Part shown: one piece after another, positions 1-7,158 of the stretch | Numbering within the stretch: position 1 is the stretch's first letter | How the letters are laid out: each line of letters begins with the position of its first letter | Source: an uncultured Ruminococcus sp. | Lineage (GTDB): Bacteria > Bacillota > Clostridia > Oscillospirales > Ruminococcaceae | Assembly: GCA_937907215.1 (NCBI GenBank) | Contig: CALESG010000164.1 | Span: forward strand, 1 to 11,754 | Direction: 5' to 3' | Length of the DNA: 11,754 bases | Notes under the pieces: model-generated | What the model was told of the DNA's origin: nothing | The model's input: the letters and a program-made list of their open reading frames with translations, nothing else | Database searches by the model: none | Program-made: the position numbers and the translations under genes

Positions 1-124
1 ACTACAAGTACCACTACTACAGCAAAGCCTACTACTACAACCACTACAAGTACCACTACTACAGCAAAGCCTACTACTACAACCACTACAAGTACCACTA
101 CTACAGCAAAGCCTACTACTACAA
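1..124 (+). repeat. 42-bp tandem repeat encoding the Thr-rich linker
   Basis: Three head-to-tail copies of a 42-bp unit lie at 1-42, 43-84 and 85-124. Each codes for TTSTTTTAKPTTTT. The first two are identical at the DNA level, and the third diverges only at its end (AGG in place of the last ACC). The array continues past the left edge. Near-identity at synonymous positions points to recent expansion by slippage or unequal recombination, so copy number probably varies between strains. Confidence 0.95.
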
Positions 125-459
125 GGCCATCAACAACAACAATTACTACAAGCACTACTGATAAAGATGATGAAAACACTGTAGTTTTAAAGGATGTTGT
201 TTTAGGCGAAGCATATTCACTTAAGGATTATGATTACAAATCAATTTCTAAGATAGTTATAAAATGGAACGGTGATGTTGGTTATGGATTTGGCGGTTCA
301 TTAGTACTTGGCTCATGGACTGTACAGAATTCTTATGGTCATAATGATATGAAAAAAGATGGTACAATAGAATTTGTTATTGACAATCCTCAGGATAAAT
401 TTACATTGTTCCGTTATTGGGGTAGTGTAGAACTTGAATCTGTTACACTTTACTTCTAA
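1..459 (+). CDS. C-terminal part of a secreted protein: Thr-rich linker plus carbohydrate-binding-like domain (5' truncated)
   Basis: Frame 1 is open from the window edge to TAA at 457-459, giving 152 residues; the start lies upstream. Residues 1-53 are a linker of Thr, Ser, Pro, Ala and Lys built from 14-residue repeats. A short acidic hinge follows (about 54-60), then a compact beta-rich domain (61-152) with Trp at 89, 106 and 140 and many Gly and Tyr residues. Thr-rich linkers joining catalytic and binding modules are typical of extracellular glycoside hydrolases of cellulolytic ruminococci. A small terminal domain with exposed aromatics suggests a carbohydrate-binding module, but I cannot name the CBM family. 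No dockerin repeats and no LPXTG sorting signal are present, so the protein ends in this domain. The catalytic part, if any, is outside the window. A terminator follows at 511-548. The reading frame is certain; the binding role is inferred. Confidence 0.8.
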   Translation, partial: TTSTTTTAKPTTTTTTSTTTTAKPTTTTTTSTTTTAKPTTTRPSTTTITTSTTDKDDENTVVLKDVVLGEAYSLKDYDYKSISKIVIKWNGDVGYGFGGSLVLGSWTVQNSYGHNDMKKDGTIEFVIDNPQDKFTLFRYWGSVELESVTLYF

Positions 460-510
460 TAGATAATATTATTTATAAAATTCGGATAAATCATTAAGTT
501 TATAAAAAGC

Positions 511-548
511 AAGAGTGAGTTTGGTATTATGCCGAACTCACTCTTTTT
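511..548 (+). terminator. Rho-independent terminator after the secreted-protein gene
   Basis: A 14-bp stem (511-524 with 532-545, one G-U wobble) with a 7-nt loop is followed by a T-run at 544-548. It lies 52 nt after the stop codon and separates this gene from ldh. Confidence 0.92.
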
Positions 549-678
549 AAATGCATATAATTTTGCCTGAAAATAAATTATTGTGTTATATAATCAATAA
601 CCTGCGAATATTACAAGAAATGATGTAGATAATTATAGCATATCAAATTTATTTTTATTAGAACAAGGAGATATTTTC

Positions 679-1626
679 ATGGAAAAAGATGCTAAGAAGG
701 TTGCCCTTGTAGGCACCGGAATGGTTGGTATGACTTATGCATATGCAATGTTAAATCAAAACGGCTGTGATGAAATGGTTTTAATTGATATAAACAAGGA
801 AAGAGTTATTGGAGAGTCTATGGACTTGAATCACGGCTTGCCGTTTGCACCATCTGCTATGAAGATTTATGCAGGTGATTACAGTGATTGCAGTGACGCT
901 GATATTGTAGTTATTTGTGCAGGTGTTGCTCAGAAGCCAGGTGAATCAAGGCTGAATCTGCTTAATAGAAACGTAGCAGTTTTTAAAACTATTATTGACC
1001 CGATCGTGAAATCGGGATTCAATGGGATTTTTCTTGTAGCAACAAATCCAGTAGATATTATGACATATATAACAAGAAAAATTTCAGGATTTCCAGCAAA
1101 ACAAGTCATAGGAAGCGGTACAACACTTGATACTGCACGTCTTCGTTTTCTTATAGGAGAATATTTTGACGTAAACCCACGCAATATCCACGCATATGTA
1201 ATTGGCGAGCATGGTGACAGTGAATTTGTTCCATGGTCTCAGGCACTAATTTCAACAAAACCTGTTATTGATATTGTCAATCAAAATGATAGGTTTTCAA
1301 TGAATGAGCTTTTAAATATACAGGAAGAAGTTCGCACATCTGCCCAAGTTATAATTAAAGCTAAACAAGCAACTTATTATGGAATTGGAATGGCACTCAC
1401 CAGAATTACAAATGCAATTTTTCAAAATGAAAACAGTGTTCTTACAGTTTCATCAATGCTTAATGGGGAATTTGGAGAACATGATGTAACGCTCGGTGTA
1501 CCTGCCATTGTAAACAGAAATGGAATTAAAGGGATTCTGGAATTAAATTTAAGTAATGATGAAATGAGTCAATTTAAGAATTCGTGTGAAACATTGCGAA
1601 AGTTTTATATAGATTTAGATATATAA
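679..1626 (+). CDS. ldh: L-lactate dehydrogenase
   Basis: Cytoplasmic NAD-dependent enzyme that reduces pyruvate to L-lactate and reoxidises NADH during fermentation. At 315 residues it is normal family length. The Rossmann motif GTGMVG is at 12-17, with Asp37 positioned for the NAD ribose. Gln85 in the AQKPGESR loop matches Gln102 of the Bacillus enzyme, the residue that separates lactate from malate dehydrogenases. Arg91, Asn123, Asp151, Arg154 and catalytic His178 (GEHGD) match the family's active site. Arg156 and His171 match the two fructose-1,6-bisphosphate contacts (Arg173 and His188 in Bacillus numbering), so allosteric activation by FBP is likely. AAGGAG at 665-670 supports this ATG. 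The gene is probably monocistronic or weakly linked to the next gene through a palindromic element that abuts its stop codon. No convincing -35/-10 pair was found upstream. Confidence 0.96.
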   Translation: MEKDAKKVALVGTGMVGMTYAYAMLNQNGCDEMVLIDINKERVIGESMDLNHGLPFAPSAMKIYAGDYSDCSDADIVVICAGVAQKPGESRLNLLNRNVAVFKTIIDPIVKSGFNGIFLVATNPVDIMTYITRKISGFPAKQVIGSGTTLDTARLRFLIGEYFDVNPRNIHAYVIGEHGDSEFVPWSQALISTKPVIDIVNQNDRFSMNELLNIQEEVRTSAQVIIKAKQATYYGIGMALTRITNAIFQNENSVLTVSSMLNGEFGEHDVTLGVPAIVNRNGIKGILELNLSNDEMSQFKNSCETLRKFYIDLDI

Positions 1627-1786
1627 GAGCTTGTGTTCATAGGTTCAGCACACGTCTTTTAGGCAAATTTTGATGACTATTACGTTGAAAATCTTTGCCG
1701 GGCGACAGCCCGCCTGCATATTTTCGCCTTATATTCACCAAAATTATGCTCGAAAATCCTCATACTTCACCTATGAACACAAGCTC
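1627..1786. mobile_element. 160-bp palindromic MITE-like element
   Basis: Perfect 18-bp terminal inverted repeats (GAGCTTGTGTTCATAGGT at 1627-1644 and its complement at 1769-1786) bound a noncoding 160-bp segment. The two halves remain imperfectly complementary inward, and a CGGGC-GACA-GCCCG hairpin (1699-1712) sits at almost the exact centre, so either strand could fold into one long hairpin. TAA flanks both ends (1624-1626 and 1787-1789), consistent with a 3-bp target duplication; the left copy is the ldh stop codon. No open reading frame is present, so it would need a transposase from elsewhere. A chromosomal fold-back repeat of another kind is possible. It has no terminal T-run and is not a standard terminator. 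Confidence 0.75.
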
Positions 1787-1833
1787 TAAATATTTATTGA
1801 AATAATATTATTAAAAAAGGCGGAATTTAAATT

Positions 1834-2859
1834 ATGAGAAAAATAAAAGTTATTCAATACGGTTGTGGAAAAATGAGCAAATATACGCTGCGATATATGT
1901 ATGAACATGGAGCACAAATAGTTGGTGCGATTGATATAAATCCAGATATAGTGGGAATGGATATTGGTGATTTTGCAGGGCTTGGAGTTAAAACAGGAAT
2001 TCTTATTAACAATAATGCTGATGAAGTCTTAGATAATACTGATGCAGATATTGCGGTTGTTACACTTTTTAGTCTTGTAAGTGATTGCTATGAACATTAT
2101 GTCAAATGCTTGAGCCGTGGAATTAATGTTATATCAACGTGTGAAGAGGCAACTTATTGTTGGACAACTGACCCTGTACGTGCTAATAAACTGGATGTTA
2201 TAGCAAAAGAAAACGGCTGTACTTTTGTTGGAAGCGGAATGGAAGATACTTTTTGGATCAACATGGTTGGAATGGTAGCCGGAAGCTGTAACAGTATTGA
2301 AAAAATAGAAGGTGCAGTCAGCTATAATGTTGAAGATTACGGATTAGCTTTGGCAAAAGCACATGGAGTAGGATTAAGTGCTGATGAATTTGAAAATCAG
2401 ATTGCACATCCTGAAACATTGGAGCCTTGTTATGTATGGAATTCAAATGAAAGTCTTGCTGCAAAACTTGGACTTACAATAAAAAGTCAAACACAAAAGT
2501 GTATTCCTTATTTTAAAGATGAAGATGTATACTCCTCTACAATGCAGCGAATAATTGCTAAAGGAGAATGTATAGGAATGGCAGCTGTTGTGCGAACAGA
2601 AACATTTCAAGGTCCAATTATCGAAACGCAATGTATAGGCAAAGTATACGGTCCTGATGATGGTGATATGTGTGATTGGAAAATTGAAGGTGAACCAGAA
2701 GTTGAATTTCATGTAGTTAAACCAGCGACTGTTGAGCATACTTGTGCAACCATTGTAAATCGTATACCAAATGTATTAAATGCTCCATCAGGTTTAATTA
2801 CTATTGATGAATTAGACGAAATTTCACCTTTGATTTATCCTATGGAGTTCTATTGTTGA
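1834..2859 (+). CDS. NAD(P)-dependent oxidoreductase related to 2,4-diaminopentanoate dehydrogenase
   Basis: A 341-residue protein with an N-terminal Rossmann fold: glycine-rich turn at 10-12, hydrophobic strand, then an acidic residue (AIDINP, about 32-37) for the cofactor ribose. Overall layout and length match the family distantly related to dihydrodipicolinate reductase that includes clostridial 2,4-diaminopentanoate dehydrogenase (ornithine fermentation). The VISTCEEATY and VGSGMEDTF stretches are the kind of conserved core seen in that group, although I recall this from memory and have not aligned it. None of the other ornithine-pathway genes (aminomutase, thiolase) is in the window, so the substrate is unproven; it may act on another amino or imino acid. 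AAGGCGG about 10 nt upstream supports the start. The gene lies 47 bp after the MITE-like element and ends before a bidirectional terminator. Confidence 0.65.
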   Translation: MRKIKVIQYGCGKMSKYTLRYMYEHGAQIVGAIDINPDIVGMDIGDFAGLGVKTGILINNNADEVLDNTDADIAVVTLFSLVSDCYEHYVKCLSRGINVISTCEEATYCWTTDPVRANKLDVIAKENGCTFVGSGMEDTFWINMVGMVAGSCNSIEKIEGAVSYNVEDYGLALAKAHGVGLSADEFENQIAHPETLEPCYVWNSNESLAAKLGLTIKSQTQKCIPYFKDEDVYSSTMQRIIAKGECIGMAAVVRTETFQGPIIETQCIGKVYGPDDGDMCDWKIEGEPEVEFHVVKPATVEHTCATIVNRIPNVLNAPSGLITIDELDEISPLIYPMEFYC

Positions 2860-2904
2860 TAATAAGAATCTGTATTCATAAAATAAACATTATATTTTAA
2901 AACA

Positions 2905-2933
2905 AAAAAGTCACGGAATTTCCGTGACTTTTT
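2905..2933. terminator. Bidirectional terminator between convergent units
   Basis: An 8-bp stem (2910-2917 with 2921-2928, 3-nt loop) is flanked by five A on the left and five T on the right, so it terminates in both directions. It serves the plus-strand oxidoreductase gene ending at 2859 and the minus-strand tRNA-Trp ending at 2962. Confidence 0.93.
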
Positions 2934-2961
2934 GTATGTCATATATCTTGCATGACTATAA

Positions 2962-3037
2962 TGGCAGGGGCACCAAGAATCGAACTCGGGACACGCGGTT
3001 TTGGAGACCGCTGCTCTACCAGCTGAGCTATACCCCT
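2962..3037 (-). tRNA. tRNA-Trp (anticodon CCA)
   Basis: A complete 76-nt cloverleaf including an encoded 3' CCA (complement of 2962-2964), with discriminator G. The acceptor stem is AGGGGTA paired with TGCCCCT. The D-arm region reads AGCTCAGCTGGTAGAGC. The anticodon stem GCGGT/ACCGC encloses loop CTCCAAA, giving anticodon CCA for UGG. The T-loop is TTCGATT. It is a single tRNA with its own consensus promoter and the 2905-2933 terminator. Confidence 0.97.
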
Positions 3038-3072
3038 ATCTTTTAAACTATTTTCATCCTGCAACGTTTTAT

Positions 3073-3101
3073 ATTATATCATACTTAAAAGCATTTGTCA
3101 A
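3073..3101 (-). promoter_or_regulatory. Consensus sigma-A promoter of tRNA-Trp
   Basis: On the minus strand a perfect TTGACA (3096-3101) is followed by a 17-bp spacer and a perfect TATAAT (3073-3078). Transcription should begin near 3066, about 28 nt before the mature tRNA 5' end. The full consensus suits a stable-RNA gene. Confidence 0.93.
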
Positions 3102-3176
3102 CTGTTTTGAGCCGATTTATACGCTTGTAAATGTAAAATAAATATGAACGCATCTGGTTTCCATTTTAATTTATCT

Positions 3177-3659
3177 CTAAAGTTTATACCAAATGTCGAT
3201 TTCTTCTTTAGAAGGCACTTCAAACATAGATAATACTTTGCTTTTTAATTCTTCTGTAACGTAAAAATCAGAGCTGCCATTGCCCTCTTTTACTTTTTTA
3301 TTTCTTTTTTCAATATTTTTGTTCCATACAGTGTCTTTAATATCTATATAATGCCATTCTACATTTATATTATTATATTCAAAATACTTTGTTATGTCAC
3401 TTCTGGTTTTTGCGTCCCAAAATCCCCAATCTAAAATAACACTGCATTCAGACGTTGCTAATTCTACAGCCTTTTTCATTAAATATTTTTTTGCCCTGTC
3501 TGTCCTTTCTTCATATTTATCACCTTGTTCATTATCAAATAAATCGTATGTTAATTCATCTATATTTAAAATAACTGCTTTCTCTTTATCTTTTAATTGT
3601 TTTGCATAAAACGATTTTCCGCTCGCTACTTTACCGCATATCAATATTACCTTTGCCAT
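3177..3659 (-). CDS. Small P-loop ATPase/kinase-like protein (AAA_33/zeta-toxin-like)
   Basis: A 160-residue soluble protein with a Walker A motif at 9-16 (GKVASGKS), an acidic NIDEL segment around 32-36 in the place where small P-loop kinases bind their substrate, a hydrophobic strand ending in Asp (VILDWGFW, mid-protein), and a basic EKRNKK segment that resembles a lid. This is the layout of small nucleotide, nucleoside or polynucleotide kinases and of zeta-toxin-like phosphotransferases; the substrate cannot be read from the sequence. GGAAGG about 7 nt upstream supports the ATG. It follows the ABC ATPase gene by 57 nt on the same strand with no promoter or terminator seen between, so it may be the last gene of the glycan operon or an unrelated passenger. 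No antitoxin-like partner is adjacent. Confidence 0.75.
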   Translation of the reverse strand: MAKVILICGKVASGKSFYAKQLKDKEKAVILNIDELTYDLFDNEQGDKYEERTDRAKKYLMKKAVELATSECSVILDWGFWDAKTRSDITKYFEYNNINVEWHYIDIKDTVWNKNIEKRNKKVKEGNGSSDFYVTEELKSKVLSMFEVPSKEEIDIWYKL

Positions 3660-3716
3660 CTTTTATCCTTCCAAACCAACTAAACTAATCTGCTTTGCTA
3701 ATAATTTTACTGCTTA

Positions 3717-4487
3717 TTATTTTTTCTTAGACTTTGCCTTTTTCTCTTTTAAGAATTGATCATAATCATCACATATAGATGCCGTGTCGCCAAATGCTAT
3801 CTGCTTGCCATGGTCAAGCCAAAGAACCTTTGTAGCAAGTCTGCGTATCTGTGCAAGAGAATGTGAAACAAGAAGGGTTGTAGCTCCACCCTTTATGATT
3901 TCCATCATTTTGTCTTCGCTCTTTTGTCTAAATGCTCCATCACCTACAGATAAAACTTCATCAAGAATAAGTATTTCAGGGCTTACAAGACAAGCTATAG
4001 AAAATGCAAGTCTTGATTTCATACCGGAAGAAAGATTCTTAAACAGATGATTTTCAAATTCCTCAAGCTCTGCAAATTCCAATATTTTTCCGTATGTTTC
4101 ATTCATAAATTCTCTGGTATATCCAAGCATTGCACCACGCAGGAAAGCATTTTCCTTTACAGTAAGCTCACCGTCAAATCCGCTTCCAAGCTCCAAAAGC
4201 GATGCTATATTTCCACGTATAGATAGATTTCCTTCCGTTGGAATCATTATACCTGAAATAACCTTGAGTAAAGTAGATTTTCCAGCTCCGTTTGTACCCA
4301 CTATTCCTATAAGCTCGCCCTTTCCAACATTAAATGAAACATCTTTTACTGCCCAAAATTCATTTTTCTTATAATTTCCTTTGATCTTCTGAATTACAAA
4401 ATCTTTCAGTCCAGTTTCTTTAAAATCTCCAAGAATATATCTTACAGAAATATTATCCACAATTATTTTGTTTTCTGATTTTTCCAT
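3717..4487 (-). CDS. ABC transporter ATP-binding subunit, polysaccharide/teichoic-acid export type (TagH/Wzt-like)
   Basis: A 256-residue ATPase that powers export of a glycan or glycolipid across the membrane with the ABC-2 permease encoded just before it. Walker A GTNGAGKS is at 64-71, the signature LSSGMKSRL at 152-160, Walker B ILILDE at 172-177 and the switch His at 209 (LLVSHS). The lead-in ISVRYILGDFKETGLKDF and the FWAVKDVSFNVGKGELIGIVG block are typical of the RfbE/TagH/KpsT subgroup rather than of drug or nutrient pumps. The protein ends in a short Lys-rich tail (AKSKKK) and lacks the extra C-terminal beta-sandwich that Wzt-type ATPases use to recognise finished O-antigen. Its AAGGAG ribosome site overlaps the permease stop codon with a 12-nt gap between genes, which implies tight co-expression. 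Confidence 0.92.
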   Translation of the reverse strand: MEKSENKIIVDNISVRYILGDFKETGLKDFVIQKIKGNYKKNEFWAVKDVSFNVGKGELIGIVGTNGAGKSTLLKVISGIMIPTEGNLSIRGNIASLLELGSGFDGELTVKENAFLRGAMLGYTREFMNETYGKILEFAELEEFENHLFKNLSSGMKSRLAFSIACLVSPEILILDEVLSVGDGAFRQKSEDKMMEIIKGGATTLLVSHSLAQIRRLATKVLWLDHGKQIAFGDTASICDDYDQFLKEKKAKSKKK

Positions 4488-4499
4488 ATTCCATTCTCC

Positions 4500-5279
4500 T
4501 TACATAAAGTACACAAATTTATAATTCAGCTTTTTATAAACCAGACAACCTATTCCAAGCACAATAACAGCATACACTGCACAGAGCAGATGAAGCATTC
4601 CAGACGGAACTGTTTGGTCAAGGACTATTTGTCTGAAATATGTGATATAACAATAGATAGGATTGCAATAGAAAATCTTTTGCATCATTGGAGAAAAAAC
4701 ATCTGTTGTATAAAATATTGCAGACAAATACATAAGCATAAGCGTAAATACATCATAAAGATATTGTATATCTTTAAAAAGTACGAATAATGCAGAAAGA
4801 ATAAATCCAATACCTATATTAAAAATAAGCATAAATACGATCGGGTATATCAGCATAATAAACCGCCATGTTATAGGTACGCCATCGATCAATACAAATA
4901 AGAAGTATATTATCAATGTAAGTCCAAAATTTATGCAGGAAGACACTTCTTTTGAAAGCAGGAAAATATATTTCGGAAGATTTATTTTCTTTATTATATT
5001 TGCATTTGACATCAAAGAATGCATTCCGCTTGTTGTAGATTCTTTAAAAAATGCAAAAAGAAGATTTCCGGAAAACAGGTAAATCGTATAATGCTCCATG
5101 TTTCTTCCAAAAAGCTTAGTAAACACTATACTCATTACAAGCAATTGAAAAAGCGGTGACAGCACACTCCAAAACATACCCAAAACAGTACGCTTGTACT
5201 TCTTTTTAAAATCACGCTTTACAAGCTCTTCAAACAGAAATTGATGTTTCTTTACTTTGCATATTGCTTCTTTAAACAT
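4500..5279 (-). CDS. ABC-2 type transport permease, polysaccharide export (TagG/Wzm-like)
   Basis: The membrane subunit of the glycan exporter, with about six hydrophobic segments. An amphipathic N-terminal region (LFEELVKRDFKKKYKRTVLG) typical of TagG/RfbA/Wzm permeases precedes the first membrane span (LSPLFQLLVMSIVFTKLF). The C-terminal segment PIYCYITYFRQIVLD is also characteristic. I chose the ATG at 5279 (259 residues) over one at 5291 because AGGTGG lies 4 nt upstream of it, whereas the earlier ATG has no ribosome site; the AGGTGG itself falls inside the longer reading. The start overlaps the end of the preceding transferase gene by 8 nt, and the ATPase follows after 12 nt, so translation of the three is probably coupled. 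Confidence 0.92.
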   Translation of the reverse strand: MFKEAICKVKKHQFLFEELVKRDFKKKYKRTVLGMFWSVLSPLFQLLVMSIVFTKLFGRNMEHYTIYLFSGNLLFAFFKESTTSGMHSLMSNANIIKKINLPKYIFLLSKEVSSCINFGLTLIIYFLFVLIDGVPITWRFIMLIYPIVFMLIFNIGIGFILSALFVLFKDIQYLYDVFTLMLMYLSAIFYTTDVFSPMMQKIFYCNPIYCYITYFRQIVLDQTVPSGMLHLLCAVYAVIVLGIGCLVYKKLNYKFVYFM

Positions 5280-7158
5280 AATCCACCTCATCCATTTTAT
5301 TCAGCATAAGCTTTATACTTTTTTCAAATATATGTTCGCTGGAATTTTCATTTTCCGCAAAATTTATTCTTACAGTAAAAAAAGCATTTTTTAATTCCGA
5401 CTTAGGACACCTTACGGGAAGCATAATTTTTCTATCACCTGTACTTATGGGTATCTCCGGAGAATTAAGCACCGGAACTCCTAAATTATTTACAAAATGA
5501 TATGATATTAAAAGTCTTGCATTATTTCCTAAAATATTATAAACAGCCTTTTCAATAGAAATTGGAATGCGTGTCCACGAATCAGTCGCCATTTTTATAT
5601 ACTCCGGTGCAGATAGCTTTATTTTACTATTATCACAGTATATAACAAAAACAGGATATTCTCCGGTTTTTTCTGAATATTCATTTTGATATTCACAAAA
5701 CAATTCACGCTGTTTTAACTGCCTAAGGGCATTTTTTCTATAAATCTTTGATTTACGTATATTCTCACTCTCTGTATTATCATTATATATATCAGAAAAG
5801 CCGTCAAATATTTGCCCGCTTGCATAAAGATCCTCATAATAATTTTCAAACAAATATTCATCCGGTACATGATAAATATCCCAGCTGGCAAGGTCAGCCG
5901 GCCAACACATAGAAACACTTTTACAAGGCATAAATTTATCAGGATAATGAAAAAATCCATAATTGAAATAGGTACTCCATTCATCATAAGGATTATTTTC
6001 GATTCCCTTATGAGTCATCAACATTTCCTTAAAAATCCTCTTATCAATAATCTGTGGCTGATGAGATGAATATTGAAGGGTAGGATAATTATTTTCAATT
6101 AAAAAATCCCTTGTTTTAAATGCACCTATATCAAAGCTTGTATAGTCGTTATATGTTCCCTGCCAATTTATAATATCATAAAAGTAATACCCTTTATAAC
6201 GTCCGTTGCTGATAAACACATCCTCTGCTATATGTTTCATAGGGCGATAGTCATCATCTGTCATTATGAATACATCATCCAATGAATCCTGAGCCATAAG
6301 CCTACATCGCAGAAAAAAATTTCTCGCCTGATGGTCACTTGGAAGTGAACTGCCCTGCAAAAGTTCATCATCTGTTATAAACGACAACTTAAGTCGGCCC
6401 TTATATTTTTCTTTAAAAGGTATAACATTTTTAGGTGGACAACAAACTACCAGCTTTTTTATAAAAGGCATGAACGACTCTATATACGGAAGTGATTTCA
6501 TTATATCATCGTTTCTTGCGGTTAGTACGACCATCTGAGTGACGTTAATATCCCAAGCACTGCCTTGTTCCTTTGAAGCTTTAAAAAGAATGTCTAAAAG
6601 CGTATTTTTATCAAATATACTGCGTTCCCAAGTTTTTGTTTTTATATCTTTGCAAATCAAATCAAGTTTTTCCGCATTCTCTTTATTTTCAAAAATAATA
6701 TATGAACTGTATTCCAAAACAGCACTTAATAAATCTAATGCCAACAAAATTTCATCTGTACTATAATTCATAGGATTTAATATTACATCTAAAATGTCAC
6801 CATACAAAAACGAAACAATTTGCACACCAGATTTCTTTAATTTTCTATATAAATAATTTCTATGTGGAAATAATTCCTGCAATGTAATAATGTCAAAATA
6901 AACAGAGCCTATAGCAAACGAATCAAACGACAGCTTTTCATGCATAAAAGACGGCAATTTTTCTGAACTAATATTCCCATCAAAAATATAGAACTCTTCT
7001 CTTTGCAAATCTTTACAAATATAAACAAGTGAGCATTCTTCAGCACATTTATAATTTTCCAAATTCAAAGCAGACGCTATCATTCTTTGCAAGTCTGCAA
7101 TATCTTTTTTGGGAATATTCTCTGTCAATGATGATATATCTGCATAAATATGTTTCAT
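5272..7158 (-). CDS. Composite glycan transferase: GT-B-like N-terminal part, GT-A/Stealth-like core, beta-rich C-terminal domain
   Basis: A 628-residue protein with no signal peptide or membrane span, so cytoplasmic. Residues about 80-170 (VYFDIITLQELF, then LKKSGVQIVSFLYGDILDVILNP, then a D/E-rich helix before YIIFENKENAEKL) resemble the N-terminal half of a GT4-type GT-B glycosyltransferase without its nucleotide-binding half. Residues about 205-430 start with a GT-A-like strand (MVVLTARNDD), continue to DDVFIMTDDDY with Asp301-303 as a candidate metal or sugar-nucleotide site, then SSHQP (364-368) and NPYDEWSTYFNYG. The order of a DD-rich strand followed by a His-Pro segment also recalls Stealth sugar-phosphate transferases. 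Residues about 500-620 are beta-rich and look like a sandwich domain. Its start shares one base with the preceding stop (TAATG), and its end overlaps the ABC permease start. A role in building the exported surface glycan is inferred; donor and acceptor are unknown. Confidence 0.65.
   Translation of the reverse strand: MKHIYADISSLTENIPKKDIADLQRMIASALNLENYKCAEECSLVYICKDLQREEFYIFDGNISSEKLPSFMHEKLSFDSFAIGSVYFDIITLQELFPHRNYLYRKLKKSGVQIVSFLYGDILDVILNPMNYSTDEILLALDLLSAVLEYSSYIIFENKENAEKLDLICKDIKTKTWERSIFDKNTLLDILFKASKEQGSAWDINVTQMVVLTARNDDIMKSLPYIESFMPFIKKLVVCCPPKNVIPFKEKYKGRLKLSFITDDELLQGSSLPSDHQARNFFLRCRLMAQDSLDDVFIMTDDDYRPMKHIAEDVFISNGRYKGYYFYDIINWQGTYNDYTSFDIGAFKTRDFLIENNYPTLQYSSHQPQIIDKRIFKEMLMTHKGIENNPYDEWSTYFNYGFFHYPDKFMPCKSVSMCWPADLASWDIYHVPDEYLFENYYEDLYASGQIFDGFSDIYNDNTESENIRKSKIYRKNALRQLKQRELFCEYQNEYSEKTGEYPVFVIYCDNSKIKLSAPEYIKMATDSWTRIPISIEKAVYNILGNNARLLISYHFVNNLGVPVLNSPEIPISTGDRKIMLPVRCPKSELKNAFFTVRINFAENENSSEHIFEKSIKLMLNKMDEVDYV

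Noticed and set aside
1..124. Short direct repeats as a CRISPR array
   Set aside because: The units abut without spacers and are in frame as a protein linker.
581..597. TTG-N11-CAA sequence overlapping TATAAT (589-594) upstream of ldh, reminiscent of a Rex redox operator and promoter
   Set aside because: Rex sites have 12 bases between TTG and CAA with a specific inner palindrome; here there are 11 and the inner bases do not match. The TATAAT box has no -35 at proper spacing (TTGCCT is 20 bp away).
930..1184. 84-codon minus-strand frame opposite ldh
   Set aside because: It is antisense to highly conserved ldh codons and has no protein-family signal.
1690..1715. GC-rich hairpin after ldh as a transcription terminator
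   Set aside because: It lacks a following T-run and is the apex of the 160-bp palindromic element.
5715..5987. 90-codon minus-strand frame (and 5812-6069 on the plus strand) inside the transferase gene
   Set aside because: Both are shadow frames of the longer coding sequence, with no credible protein pattern.
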